NCBI RefSeq assembly: GCF_003353175.1
Contig: NZ_QHKS01000015.1
Location: 122,438 to 186,437, forward strand
DNA length: 64,000 nucleotides
Direction: 5' to 3'
From: Paraburkholderia lacunae
GTDB taxonomy: Bacteria > Pseudomonadota > Gammaproteobacteria > Burkholderiales > Burkholderiaceae
The notes under the pieces: generated by a model
What the model saw: the letters and a program-made list of their open reading frames with translations, nothing else
Databases searched by the model: none
Told to the model about the DNA's origin: nothing
Shown here: positions 9,266 to 16,333 of the stretch, in pieces
How positions within the stretch are numbered: position 1 is the stretch's first letter
Layout: the number at the start of each line of letters is the position of its first letter
Made by a program: the position numbers and the translations under genes

Positions 9266-9667
9266 TTACTTCACGTGCACTGTAATGGTCTTGCTCATGC
9301 CAGGACCGTACGAACGATGCGCGCCGTCGCCGAATTGCAGCGTCAATGTGTGGTCGCCCGGCGGCAGCGTCAGATCCGTTTCGGTCTGGCCTTTGCCGAA
9401 GTGCAGCGACTTGTCGTTGGCCGGAATGACTTCGCCCTTGGCGAGAGGCTTGCCGTCGATCAGCAGATGATGATGGCCCGTGCCTTCGGTCCTCGTGCCC
9501 GCCGGCGCGATCTTCATGCCGTCGAGGCCGAACGCGACGTGCACCGGATTGCTGACGGTTGCGCCGTCCTTCGGCTGCACGAACGACACGCCTTCGGCCC
9601 GCGCCACGCCCGATGCGGCCAGCAACGCGGCCAGCACGGCGCCGGCCAACCATTTGTTTTTAAACAT
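9266..9667 (-). CDS. Exported DUF4399 protein
   Basis: A 133-residue protein with a clear signal peptide (MFKNKWLAGAVLAALLAAS, cleavage expected after ARA near residue 24). The mature part has the DUF4399 pattern: a beta-rich PKDGATVSNPVHVAFGLDGM start, TGHHHLLID in the middle and PGDHTLTLQFGDGAH near the end. The three-histidine GHHH and the late histidines suggest metal binding, but no activity is established for the family. The start at 9667 is supported by AAAGGAG seven bases upstream; the longer frame to 9778 has no such site. Periplasmic location is inferred. Confidence 0.85.
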   Translation of the reverse strand: MFKNKWLAGAVLAALLAASGVARAEGVSFVQPKDGATVSNPVHVAFGLDGMKIAPAGTRTEGTGHHHLLIDGKPLAKGEVIPANDKSLHFGKGQTETDLTLPPGDHTLTLQFGDGAHRSYGPGMSKTITVHVK

Positions 9668-10014
9668 CGTTTTCTCCTTTGAGGAAAGCGGCTTGATGCG
9701 CTGCGCGCCGGACGGCCGTGGCGGGACAAACCAACGGACGCCGGCCGCCGCGAAGGACGCCATGCGTCGGGCATGCACGGTGTCGAGATAAGCCGCGGGT
9801 CAGAGCATACACCGGGTGCGTGACGCGATTCGCAGCGCGATGCCGGGTGGTTTGCGGCACGTTTGCCGGACGGGTTGCTGGGCGGGTTGCGGCGCTGCGG
9901 CATCGTATCCGGAGGTCCGTTCGGCAAATTCCGGTACTATTGCAGATCGCCGCCACTGCCCCAAAAAGGGGCGGAACGGGCGGATTGTTGGATTGAACCT
10001 GGAAAGAGTGCGTC
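9668..10014. other. Divergent intergenic region, DUF4399 gene / rubredoxin
   Basis: 347 bp that must contain the promoters of the leftward DUF4399 gene and the rightward rubredoxin gene. It is G+C-rich, with short recurring GGGTTGC/GGTTTGCGGC words around 9850-9895. No ORF with a ribosome-binding site and no confident promoter hexamers were found. Confidence 0.5.
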
Positions 10015-10206
10015 GTGAGCGAAGTAATTGAAGTGACCGAATACAAGAGCTGGGTCTGCCTGATTTGCGGCTGGATCTACAACGAGGAAGAAGGCTTGCC
10101 CGACGAAGGCATTCCGCCCGGCACGCGCTTCAGCGCGATTCCGGAAGACTGGCGTTGCCCGCTGTGCGACGTGAGCAAGGCGGAGTTTGCAGTGGTGGAG
10201 TTCTGA
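10015..10206 (+). CDS. Rubredoxin
   Basis: A 63-residue one-iron electron carrier. Four cysteines at 15, 18, 48 and 51 (CLICG and CPLC) bind the Fe(Cys)4 centre, and the Gly-Pro-rich middle (GIPPGTRFSAIPEDW) is the rubredoxin fold signature. The start is GTG with GGAAAGAG eight bases upstream. In betaproteobacteria rubredoxins serve alkane hydroxylases or oxidative-stress reduction, but neither a partner reductase nor a hydroxylase is in this window, so the partner is unknown. A hairpin shortly downstream may end the transcript. Confidence 0.95.
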   Translation: MSEVIEVTEYKSWVCLICGWIYNEEEGLPDEGIPPGTRFSAIPEDWRCPLCDVSKAEFAVVEF

Positions 10207-10279
10207 GTCCGCTGGATTGAACTGGTGGCGCACCGTTTTAGTGCGGTGCTTGAACGCGGTACGTCCGGTGGTCTGGACC

Positions 10280-10312
10280 GCCCGGCGGGCGATGCCTGCC
10301 GGGCCGTTTGAT
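10280..10312 (+). terminator. Possible terminator after rubredoxin
   Basis: A 10-bp G+C-rich stem (GCCCGGCGGG / CCTGCCGGGC) with a 5-nt loop, followed by the modest T-rich run CGTTTGATTT. It starts ~75 bp after the rubredoxin stop. The weak U-tract makes it only a candidate. Confidence 0.4.
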
Positions 10313-10376
10313 TTGCGGAAGAGGCGCCTCGCTGCCCGCCTCCCGTCCGGCGGGTTCGATATACGCTGCGCTCTTC

Positions 10377-10565
10377 TTACAGGCAGTCAAAGGCTACGCT
10401 CGCGGTCGCCACGTCGATGGCGTTCTGCCCCTTGTCGATCTCGACTTCTTTCTCCCGCGCCCAGGCCTCGGCAGCGCCTTTCGTTTTGAACGTTTTTGCT
10501 ATACTCTGCCCTCGCTTGCGTACCTGAGCACGCCAGCGACTGCCCACCGGCAGGATTGAAGCCAT
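10377..10565 (-). pseudogene. Remnant of a tyrosine-type integrase (N-terminal arm only)
   Basis: A 62-residue frame resembling the N-terminal arm-binding domain of phage/island integrases: SRWRAQVRKRGQ, then KTFKTKGAAEAWAREKEVEID. This three-strand-plus-helix pattern contacts arm-type att sites. The reading frame stops after ASVAFDCL. The core-binding and catalytic domains (R-H-R-Y, usually a further 250-300 residues) are absent, so no recombinase activity is possible. It lies 206 bp upstream of tRNA-Arg(CCT), a typical integration target, and points away from it. The simplest reading is the scar of a genomic island that integrated at the tRNA and was lost. Confidence 0.65.
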
Positions 10566-10770
10566 AATTACCCCGTCTCCGAAGCTGTAGCAGCGCCAGA
10601 TCGCGTATCGTTGCTATGGGGTCGTTTTGTAGTAGAGACGGTGCTAAACCAAGGTTCACAAGGCGTCATGGCGCTTCATTTAGGAAGAAGCAAAAAAGCC
10701 GAAAACGCTCACGGGACAAGGCGGAAGCCAATAGCAGCAAGGCTCGGTTCCATCCCATCAAAGCTATCCT

Positions 10771-10845
10771 CTCCCCGTAGTTCAATGGATAGAACAAGTG
10801 CCTCCTAAGCGCTAGATACAGGTTCGATTCCTGTCGGGGGGACCA
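10771..10845 (+). tRNA. tRNA-Arg (anticodon CCT)
   Basis: A full cloverleaf can be drawn. The acceptor stem is CTCCCCG with CGGGGGG (one G-U pair), discriminator A and encoded CCA at 10843-10845. The D stem is GTTC/GAAC. The anticodon stem is AGTGC/GCGCT with loop CTCCTAA and anticodon CCT at 10804-10806. The T arm is ACAGG-TTCGATT-CCTGT. It decodes AGG arginine codons, which are rare in this high-G+C genome. A strong intrinsic terminator follows 35 bp downstream. The integrase remnant upstream suggests past use as an island attachment site. Confidence 0.97.
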
Positions 10846-10880
10846 ACTAGCTTCCCAGCATCACCCAAATTTGCAAAAAA

Positions 10881-10913
10881 AGCCCCGTGCGCCTTGCGCC
10901 ACGGGGCTTTTTT
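10881..10913 (+). terminator. Intrinsic terminator after tRNA-Arg
   Basis: The stem AGCCCCGTG / CACGGGGCT with a short G+C loop (GCGCCTTGCGC, itself able to pair) is followed by six T residues. It is preceded by seven A residues, so it can also act leftward on the convergent DUF4148 transcript that ends at 10952. Confidence 0.9.
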
Positions 10914-10951
10914 GTCACTGTCAATTTTGCCTACGGTCGCCACCTACTCGA

Positions 10952-11278
10952 TTAGCGACCGATGTAGACCACCGGCGCCGAATACGAACTCACGGTCGTC
11001 TCGGTCCGGCTGCCTGATTGCGCCGACCCGCTTGTAGCCGAACCATAACCGCTCGTTTGCGCGTTACCATTTTGTGCAGCGACCCGTGCTTCAGCGGCCT
11101 GGATATCTCCCGGGTAGTACGGATCTTTACCGGCAGCGGGCCGGTAACCGGCCTTTTCGATCTGGACCAGCTCGGCACGAACCTGGGCACGCGTCACAGG
11201 CCCGTTCGATTGCGCGAACGATGCGACCGGAGCGGCGAGAACCAGAGCAACAGCAACAGCCTTGATGAGCGATTTCAT
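10952..11278 (-). CDS. Exported DUF4148 protein
   Basis: A 108-residue secreted protein of a family frequent in Burkholderiaceae. The signal peptide (MKSLIKAVAVALVLAAPVAS, cleavage near ASFA/QS) is followed by the DUF4148 core TRAQVRAELVQIEKAGYRPAAG and a DPYYPGDIQAAEARVAA segment. The tail is low-complexity Ser/Thr/Gly and ends in VVYIGR. An AGGAGGT-like site (GGAGGTAGTAATC) precedes the ATG. No biochemical role is known; members are often stress- or stationary-phase-regulated. It shares a bidirectional terminator with tRNA-Arg. Confidence 0.9.
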   Translation of the reverse strand: MKSLIKAVAVALVLAAPVASFAQSNGPVTRAQVRAELVQIEKAGYRPAAGKDPYYPGDIQAAEARVAAQNGNAQTSGYGSATSGSAQSGSRTETTVSSYSAPVVYIGR

Positions 11279-11439
11279 GATTACTACCTCCAGAGATTGT
11301 TTTGTGTGGCGCTACAGACCTGCTTGCCTGCAACCCATGGACGTAGTCTAGGAGGGGCCCAATCTAGGGTAAATACCTAACTCATGAAATCACTGTTGCT
11401 GCAAACGCGACAATCGTACGACCTAACCTGCTCAAGACA

Positions 11440-11664
11440 ATGGAACTCTGGATACAACCCTGCGCGCCGTGCGCGGAACTCTACGGACAGCCGTCGACAG
11501 TCGAGCCACACGACAACCTGACACTGAACGCCGCCGGAGCAGTGAAGGACGCTCAAGCCGAGCAACACTTCACTTGCATCCGCTGCGGCGCCGCGTTTGC
11601 GCGCATCGTCGCGGGCCCCGTCCCTCGACAAGTCTGGTTGCTGCTGAACGCCGGGCAGCATTGA
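11440..11664 (+). CDS. Small two-CxxC (zinc-ribbon-like) hypothetical protein
   Basis: A 74-residue protein with two cysteine pairs, C8/C11 (CAPC) and C46/C49 (CIRC), the second embedded in HFTCIRCGAAFARI. The spacing is compatible with a single zinc-ribbon or rubredoxin-like knuckle. It lacks a signal peptide. The Shine-Dalgarno sequence is weak, so the case rests on the cysteine pattern and on a plausible residue mix. The opposite-strand frame (11377-11661) is a worse candidate because its sequence has no fold-like pattern. Function is unknown. Confidence 0.55.
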   Translation: MELWIQPCAPCAELYGQPSTVEPHDNLTLNAAGAVKDAQAEQHFTCIRCGAAFARIVAGPVPRQVWLLLNAGQH

Positions 11665-11756
11665 CCGAAACGCAGCGCCCTCGCGGATGTGCCCGGGTTG
11701 CCAGGAACTGGCTCGCCACGCAGGCGAGCATCGCCGACCCCGGCCACCTCGAAAAA

Positions 11757-12461
11757 TCAGGCGCGCTTCGGAATCTCCAGCCCCTTCGCCACCGCGGGAC
11801 GCGCGACGAACGCAGCCAGCGCCCGCCGCACATTCGGGAAATCCGCGATCTCGACCAGATCCCCCGCCTCATAGAAACCGATCAGGTTGCGCACCCACGG
11901 AAAGGTCGCGATATCGGCGATCGAGTACGTGTCACCCATAATCCAGTCGCGTCCGTCGAGCCGCTGCTCCAGCACGCCGAGCAAACGCTTCGACTCCGCG
12001 ACATAGCGGTCGCGCGGCCGCTTGTCTTCATAATCCTTGCCGGCGAACTTGTGGAAGAAGCCCAGCTGGCCGAACATCGGGCCGATTCCGCCCATCTGGA
12101 ACATCACCCATTGGATCGCTTCATAGCGGCCCGCAGCATCCTTCGGAATCAGCCGGCCGCTCTTGTCCGCGAGATAAATCAGGATCGCGCCGGATTCGAA
12201 CAAGGGCAACGGCTTGCCGTCGGGGCCGTGCGGATCGATGATGGCCGGAATCTTGTTGTTCGGATTCAGCGACATGAACTCGGGCGTCATCTGATCGCTC
12301 GTATCGAAACGCACGAGATGCGGTTCATACGGCAAACCGATCTCTTCGAGCATGATCGACACCTTCACGCCATTCGGCGTCGGCAGCGAGTAGAGCTGAA
12401 GCCGCTCCGGATGTTCAGCAGGCCACTTCTTCGTGATGGGGAACGCGGATAGTTCGGTCAT
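11757..12461 (-). CDS. Glutathione S-transferase family protein (YfcG/YghU-like)
   Basis: A 234-residue cytosolic protein with a thioredoxin-like N-domain (LQLYSLPTPNGVKVSIMLEE; then the cis-Pro segment NKIPAI and FESGAILIYLAD, which contacts the gamma-Glu of glutathione) and an all-helical C-domain (GDTYSIADIATFPWV). The Thr-Pro-Asn-Gly start of helix 1 and the LNPNNKIPAI motif are those of the Nu-class YfcG/YghU enzymes. These act as disulfide-bond reductases with two bound glutathiones rather than as conjugating transferases. The assignment to that class is by motif only. Just upstream lies a degenerate 12-nt repeat in its probable leader or promoter. Confidence 0.9.
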   Translation of the reverse strand: MTELSAFPITKKWPAEHPERLQLYSLPTPNGVKVSIMLEEIGLPYEPHLVRFDTSDQMTPEFMSLNPNNKIPAIIDPHGPDGKPLPLFESGAILIYLADKSGRLIPKDAAGRYEAIQWVMFQMGGIGPMFGQLGFFHKFAGKDYEDKRPRDRYVAESKRLLGVLEQRLDGRDWIMGDTYSIADIATFPWVRNLIGFYEAGDLVEIADFPNVRRALAAFVARPAVAKGLEIPKRA

Positions 12462-12517
12462 GGTAGTGATTTAACCCTTGTGCGAGCGCTGCGGCTGGAA
12501 ATCGGAAATTGGCAATG

Positions 12518-12578
12518 GGGCCGAACCGCGGGCCGAACTGCGGGCTGGACCGCGGACCGAACAGCTGGCCCCGAAAGC
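12518..12578. repeat. Degenerate 12-nt tandem repeat upstream of the GST gene
   Basis: About five copies of GGGCCGAACCGC with substitutions (units start at 12518, 12530, 12542, 12554; the last has 13 nt). It lies 57 bp upstream of the GST start codon, where a promoter or 5' UTR would be expected. Confidence 0.75.
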
Positions 12579-12675
12579 GGGACCGCCAAATATAAACCGA
12601 CTCAGCACAACGCGTGCGACGCCGCCTCGCAACACCCCACTGCGAGTGTGGCCACGCGAGGCAGCGCTCAAGGGT

Positions 12676-12897
12676 TCACCACAAATCCTTGGTCGCGGTG
12701 CCGGCGCGCAGGTCATATCCTTCGCGCCACAAGGCCGCACCGACGGTCGTCAAGAGCGTCCTCTGCTCGCCGTCGAGTTGTTCCCACGCTGTCGCCAGCC
12801 AGGTGGCGAAATTCGCGCAGGTGGCTTCGAGATCGACGGGCGCTTTGCCTTCCAGGTACTGTCGTTCGAACATCGAAAGCGCTTTTTCGGGTGTCAT
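12676..12897 (-). CDS. Small hypothetical protein
   Basis: A 73-residue, mostly helical, soluble protein (MTPEKALSMFERQYLEGKAP; then ANFATWLATAWEQLDGEQR). It is not recognised. It is considered real because a near-perfect AGGAGGT site precedes the ATG at the right distance and the composition is balanced. There are no cysteines beyond one, no membrane segment and no signal. It lies downstream of no obvious operon partner. Function is unknown. Confidence 0.6.
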   Translation of the reverse strand: MTPEKALSMFERQYLEGKAPVDLEATCANFATWLATAWEQLDGEQRTLLTTVGAALWREGYDLRAGTATKDLW

Positions 12898-12991
12898 GGC
12901 GCACCTCCTGTTGGATGCGCCAAGTCTAAGGGCAGAGCGCGGTACACGGCGCCGAACCCGGGTTACTCCCAGGCGAGCGCGGCCTGCGATC

Positions 12992-13040
12992 TGCGGCTTG
13001 CGGCTTGCGGCTTGCGGCTTGCGGCTTGCGGCTTGCGGCT
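12992..13040. repeat. Seven perfect copies of a 7-nt repeat (TGCGGCT)
   Basis: Seven uninterrupted TGCGGCT units, with one degenerate unit before them (TGCGATC) and one after (TGCAACA). It lies between the divergent genes at 12897 and 13130, in their shared promoter region, 90 bp before the latter's start. A 7-nt unit changes helical phasing with each copy gained or lost. Confidence 0.9.
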
Positions 13041-13129
13041 TGCAACAACGGTTTCCCCCGTTGAAGCTGCCGCGAAAATATTTTTTTAAAAAGGCCTAAA
13101 GTCCCGCCGCAACCTGCCGTAACAGCGCT

Positions 13130-13468
13130 ATGGACCGCACACTCATTACGCCGACGGGGTCATCCCAAGCGGCGCTGATCGATCAGGACATCGCGCACAT
13201 TGCGCGCGTGATGCGGCCTTCGTTACGCGGCGACCTCGGTGGACCGATTTTGCCGTGCGCCTACTGGCGCAAGCGCCTGTATCAGTTGCTCGACGCGGGC
13301 AATCTGTCTCACGCCCAGCTGTGCGCAGTCGATAGCCTGTTGCTGCAAATCGATGAGTTCGACTCGTTGGCCACCGAGCCGGCGCGGGAAGCAATGGCGC
13401 CGCAGCATGATTTGCCGTCTGCCACCCACGCAGGGAATACATCGTCACCGGCCAGCGGCCAGATCTGA
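13130..13468 (+). CDS. Hypothetical protein
   Basis: A 112-residue soluble protein without recognised domain. The middle (DIAHIARVMRPSLRGDLGG, then YWRKRLYQLLDAGNLSHAQL) looks like two amphipathic helices. The C-terminal third is low in complexity and probably disordered. There is no signal peptide or membrane segment. Codon use resembles its neighbours. It precedes the dcm-vsr pair, but 268 bp and a leftward terminator separate them, so a functional link is not supported. Confidence 0.5.
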   Translation: MDRTLITPTGSSQAALIDQDIAHIARVMRPSLRGDLGGPILPCAYWRKRLYQLLDAGNLSHAQLCAVDSLLLQIDEFDSLATEPAREAMAPQHDLPSATHAGNTSSPASGQI

Positions 13469-13521
13469 AGTCCGCTCGGCGGCGCCCTCGCCCGCCACCA
13501 CTTCCAGCACTTCCAGCGCAT

Positions 13522-13550
13522 AAAAAAAGGCCGCGAACAAAGCCGCGGCC
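13522..13550 (-). terminator. Leftward intrinsic terminator
   Basis: On the minus strand the 7-bp stem GGCCGCG/CGCGGCC with an 8-nt loop is followed by seven U residues. On the plus strand no U-tract follows, so it serves leftward transcription only. No minus-strand gene ends here. Confidence 0.75.
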
Positions 13551-13694
13551 ACAACACGTCGCAACGCGGGGAATTCGCGTCACGACATAAGCCTATACGG
13601 CCAATTGTGACATTTGCCCATTTCCAAAAACCCGCCCGTCGAACGCCGAATATTTTCTGCCCATCGTCCGCGAAAACAGGAAAAATGGGACGAC
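13522..13694 (-). ncRNA. Candidate leftward small RNA upstream of dcm
   Basis: An intrinsic terminator oriented leftward (13522-13550) has no protein gene reading into it. Upstream on the same strand lies a promoter-like pair, TTGCTG and TTATGA with a 16-bp spacer (bases 13701-13728 region), overlapping the probable dcm promoter. Together they predict a transcript of ~170 nt running away from dcm. No conserved RNA family is recognised. This rests only on the terminator plus weak promoter hexamers. Confidence 0.25.
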
Positions 13695-13736
13695 CTTGGG
13701 TCATAATGTCCGCAAAAATTCCCAGCAAGGACACCC

Positions 13737-15020
13737 GTGACCCTCGCCGCACCGCTCGAACTGCTCAAGCAGGCGCGCACCCGCTTCACTCAACGCGAAA
13801 TCGCCGCGTACGTCGGCAAAGACATCAAGACGGTGCGCCGCTGGGAGAAAGGCGAAACACCGTGTCCAGCCATGCTCGAACCGGCTTTGCGCGACTTGCT
13901 GCATACCGGCGCTCGAGCCGGGGCCGGTGCGGCCCACGGCGAACCCAGTTTCCGCTTCATCGATCTGTTCGCCGGCATCGGCGGCATTCGCATGGGTTTC
14001 GAGGCGCACGGCGGCGCCTGCGTCTTCACGAGCGAGTGGAACGATTTTTCCACCAGGACCTATCGCGAGAACTACCCCGCCGACGCCGATCACACGCTGA
14101 TCGGCGACATTGTCTCGTTCCCCGCCGAAAATGTGCCGAGCCACGACGTGCTGCTCGGCGGCTTCCCGTGCCAGCCGTTTTCGATTGCCGGCGTCAGCAA
14201 GAAAAACGCGCTCGGCCGGCCGCACGGTTTCGAGTGCACGACACAAGGCACGCTGTTTTTCGACGTCGCGCGGATCATCGCGGCGAAGCGCCCCGCCGCG
14301 TTCCTGCTGGAGAACGTGAAAAATCTGCTCTCGCACGACAAGGGCCGCACCTTCGACGTGATCCTGCAAACCCTGCGCGAAGAGCTCGGCTATGAGGTGC
14401 ATTACCGCGTGGTCGACGGCCAGCACTTCACGCCGCAACATCGCGAGCGGATCATCATCGTCGGCTTTCGCGGCAGGACGTCCTTCTCGTGGGACGATCT
14501 GCATCTGCCGGAACACGGCCCGCGTCTGGGCTCGATCCTGCACCGCACCGACGGCAGCGAACCGGACTTGCCGTGGGACCACGATCGTTTCTTCGATCAC
14601 GCCACCCGGCGCGTTCAACCGAAGTACACGCTCACCCCGAACCTGTGGACCTATCTGCAAAACTACGCGGCGAAACATCGCGCGGCGGGTAACGGCTTCG
14701 GCTTCGGCATGGCTTATCCGGACAGCGTCGCGCGCACGCTGTCGGCGCGCTATCACAAGGACGGCTCGGAGATTCTGGTCTATCAAGGCGAGCAGTCGCG
14801 CCCACGGCGTCTCACGCCACGCGAGTGCGCGCGGCTGATGGGCTTTCCCGACACGTTCCGGATTCCCGTCAGCGACACGCAGGCTTACCGCCAGTTCGGC
14901 AACAGCGTCGTGATGCCGGTGATGCGGGAAGTCGCGCGCATCATGCTGCCGCATGTGCAAACCCTGCTCGCCGAGGGGACACGCCATCAGCGCGGTTCGA
15001 CTCAAACCCTCTCGCTATAA
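13737..15020 (+). CDS. dcm: Dcm-type DNA (cytosine-5) methyltransferase with N-terminal HTH
   Basis: A 427-residue enzyme that methylates C5 of cytosine using S-adenosylmethionine. The core matches E. coli Dcm closely: IDLFAGIGGIRMGFE at 75-89 (AdoMet binding), the catalytic GGFPCQPFS with Cys145, ENVKNL at 192-197, QHRERI, a short target-recognition region, and the closing RQFGNSVVMPV. Strong similarity across the recognition region suggests the CCWGG target of Dcm. The N-terminal ~60 residues differ from E. coli Dcm and form a helix-turn-helix (FTQREIAAYVGKDIKTVRRWEKGE), which may bind its own promoter. The start is GTG with AAGGA upstream. vsr follows 38 bp later. No restriction endonuclease is adjacent, so it acts as a solitary methylase. 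Confidence 0.93.
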   Translation: MTLAAPLELLKQARTRFTQREIAAYVGKDIKTVRRWEKGETPCPAMLEPALRDLLHTGARAGAGAAHGEPSFRFIDLFAGIGGIRMGFEAHGGACVFTSEWNDFSTRTYRENYPADADHTLIGDIVSFPAENVPSHDVLLGGFPCQPFSIAGVSKKNALGRPHGFECTTQGTLFFDVARIIAAKRPAAFLLENVKNLLSHDKGRTFDVILQTLREELGYEVHYRVVDGQHFTPQHRERIIIVGFRGRTSFSWDDLHLPEHGPRLGSILHRTDGSEPDLPWDHDRFFDHATRRVQPKYTLTPNLWTYLQNYAAKHRAAGNGFGFGMAYPDSVARTLSARYHKDGSEILVYQGEQSRPRRLTPRECARLMGFPDTFRIPVSDTQAYRQFGNSVVMPVMREVARIMLPHVQTLLAEGTRHQRGSTQTLSL

Positions 15021-15058
15021 GCCTAAGCTATCGAGGACAGCAACCCGAGTCTCTTACG

Positions 15059-15505
15059 ATGGTCGATATCGTCGATAGTGCGACGCGCAGCCGGATGATG
15101 TCCGGCATCCGCGGCCGCAATACGAAACCCGAAATCCTGATCCGCAGCCTCCTGCACGGTCAGGGTTTTCGCTTCCGGCTCGACGCCCGCGATCTGCCGG
15201 GCCGCCCGGACATCGTGCTGCCGCGCTACCGCGCCGTCGTGCTGGTGCACGGCTGTTTTTGGCACGGCCACGACTGCCATCTGTTCAAGTGGCCGCAAAC
15301 CCGGCCCGAGTTCTGGCGCGACAAGATCGGCCGCAACCGCAGCAACGACGACAAGGTCCAGCAAGCCTTGCTAGCGAGCGGCTGGCGCGTCGCGGTGGTG
15401 TGGGAGTGCGCGCTGCGCGGCGCCAATCGCGATATCGAGGGCGTGTTGCAGCGGCTCGTGGAGTGGTTGCGCAGCGACGCACCGAGCTTCGAAGAACGCG
15501 GCTGA
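15059..15505 (+). CDS. vsr: Very short patch repair endonuclease Vsr
   Basis: A 148-residue nicking enzyme that cuts 5' of the T in T:G mismatches arising from deamination of 5-methylcytosine at Dcm sites. The fold signature is visible: SRMMSGIRGRNTKPE at the start, the catalytic Asp in GRPDIVLPRYR, the zinc/metal-associated VHGCFWHGHDC, and KIGRNRSNDDKV. ATG at 15059 gives the usual length; the longer frame to 14825 overlaps dcm and is not the start. It is placed directly after dcm, so the methylase and the repair of its mutagenic by-product are co-expressed. Confidence 0.94.
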   Translation: MVDIVDSATRSRMMSGIRGRNTKPEILIRSLLHGQGFRFRLDARDLPGRPDIVLPRYRAVVLVHGCFWHGHDCHLFKWPQTRPEFWRDKIGRNRSNDDKVQQALLASGWRVAVVWECALRGANRDIEGVLQRLVEWLRSDAPSFEERG

Positions 15506-15667
15506 AAGCCGCTTGTCGCCTGCCGGGCTCGAGCGAATCCGAAGGCCGCCGGTGATACACTCGATTGGCTCACCCGGGGGATTTTTTGCGGGTCGATACG
15601 GCGATACGCCGGCAGCATGAAACCGCGCCCCGACCATCTCCAGAACCACCTTGAAGGGAGGCATACG

Positions 15668-16177
15668 ATGGCTGATTTCCGCCTCTGGTCCGACGCGTTC
15701 CCCACCAATGGCTTCATGCCGAAAGCCCACGAATTCGACGACAAGGCATTCGGCGTCGACGGCGAAGGCGGGAACATCTCGCCCGCGCTGCAGTGGGAGG
15801 CACCGCCGGCCGACACTCAAAGCTTCGCACTCACCGTCCACGATCCCGACGCGCCAACCGGCAGCGGCTTCTGGCACTGGGTCGTCGTCAACATTCCGGC
15901 CGACGCCCGTTCGCTGCCGCGCAACGCCGGCAAGGCAGACGGCTCGTTGCTGCCGCAGGGCGCGCTGCAAGTGCGCAACGACTACGGCACGGTCGGCTTC
16001 GGCGGCGCCGCACCGCCGCGCGGCGACAGAACGCATCGCTACATCTTCCGCCTGCACGCGCTGAAGGTGCCGCTTCTGCCGATCACCGCAGAGACCACTA
16101 ACGCGGTCGCCCGCTTCATGACGCATCTGAACGAAATCGACTCGACCACGCATACCGGACTGTACGAACTCAAATAA
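15668..16177 (+). CDS. YbhB/YbcL family (PEBP-like, Raf kinase inhibitor-like) protein
   Basis: A 169-residue soluble protein of the phosphatidylethanolamine-binding-protein fold. Motifs are GNISPALQWEAPP, the ligand-pocket DPDAPTGSGFWHWVVVNIP (the family's DPDxP and HWV elements), GFGGAAPPRGDRTHRYIFRLHAL and a closing TGLYEL. GGGAGG lies just upstream of the ATG at 15668, which fixes the start. Bacterial members have no settled role; they may bind small anionic ligands. It appears monocistronic. Confidence 0.92.
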   Translation: MADFRLWSDAFPTNGFMPKAHEFDDKAFGVDGEGGNISPALQWEAPPADTQSFALTVHDPDAPTGSGFWHWVVVNIPADARSLPRNAGKADGSLLPQGALQVRNDYGTVGFGGAAPPRGDRTHRYIFRLHALKVPLLPITAETTNAVARFMTHLNEIDSTTHTGLYELK

Positions 16178-16285
16178 CGCGCGAGACGCGATGCCTGTCT
16201 ACCTGTTCAGTACCGGCATCGTCGCTGCCGCCGGTGTTCCTCCCGACGTGGCAAGCGACGCGCGTGGCTCATCCTGTGATTAAAG

Positions 16286-16318
16286 AGCCGCCCCGGAGCC
16301 GCCCCGGAGCCACCCCGG
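16286..16318. repeat. Three copies of an 11-nt repeat
   Basis: AGCCGCCCCGG occurs three times in tandem (the third copy has one change, AGCCACCCCGG). It lies 15 bp before the start codon of the MFS exporter, i.e. in the 5' UTR or over the ribosome-binding region. Confidence 0.8.
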
Positions 16319-16333
16319 CAAATCAAAAGAACG

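Noticed and set aside
11377..11661. Minus-strand 94-codon frame overlapping the CxxC mini-protein
   Set aside because: No fold-like pattern or start signal; the plus-strand frame has two CxxC pairs.
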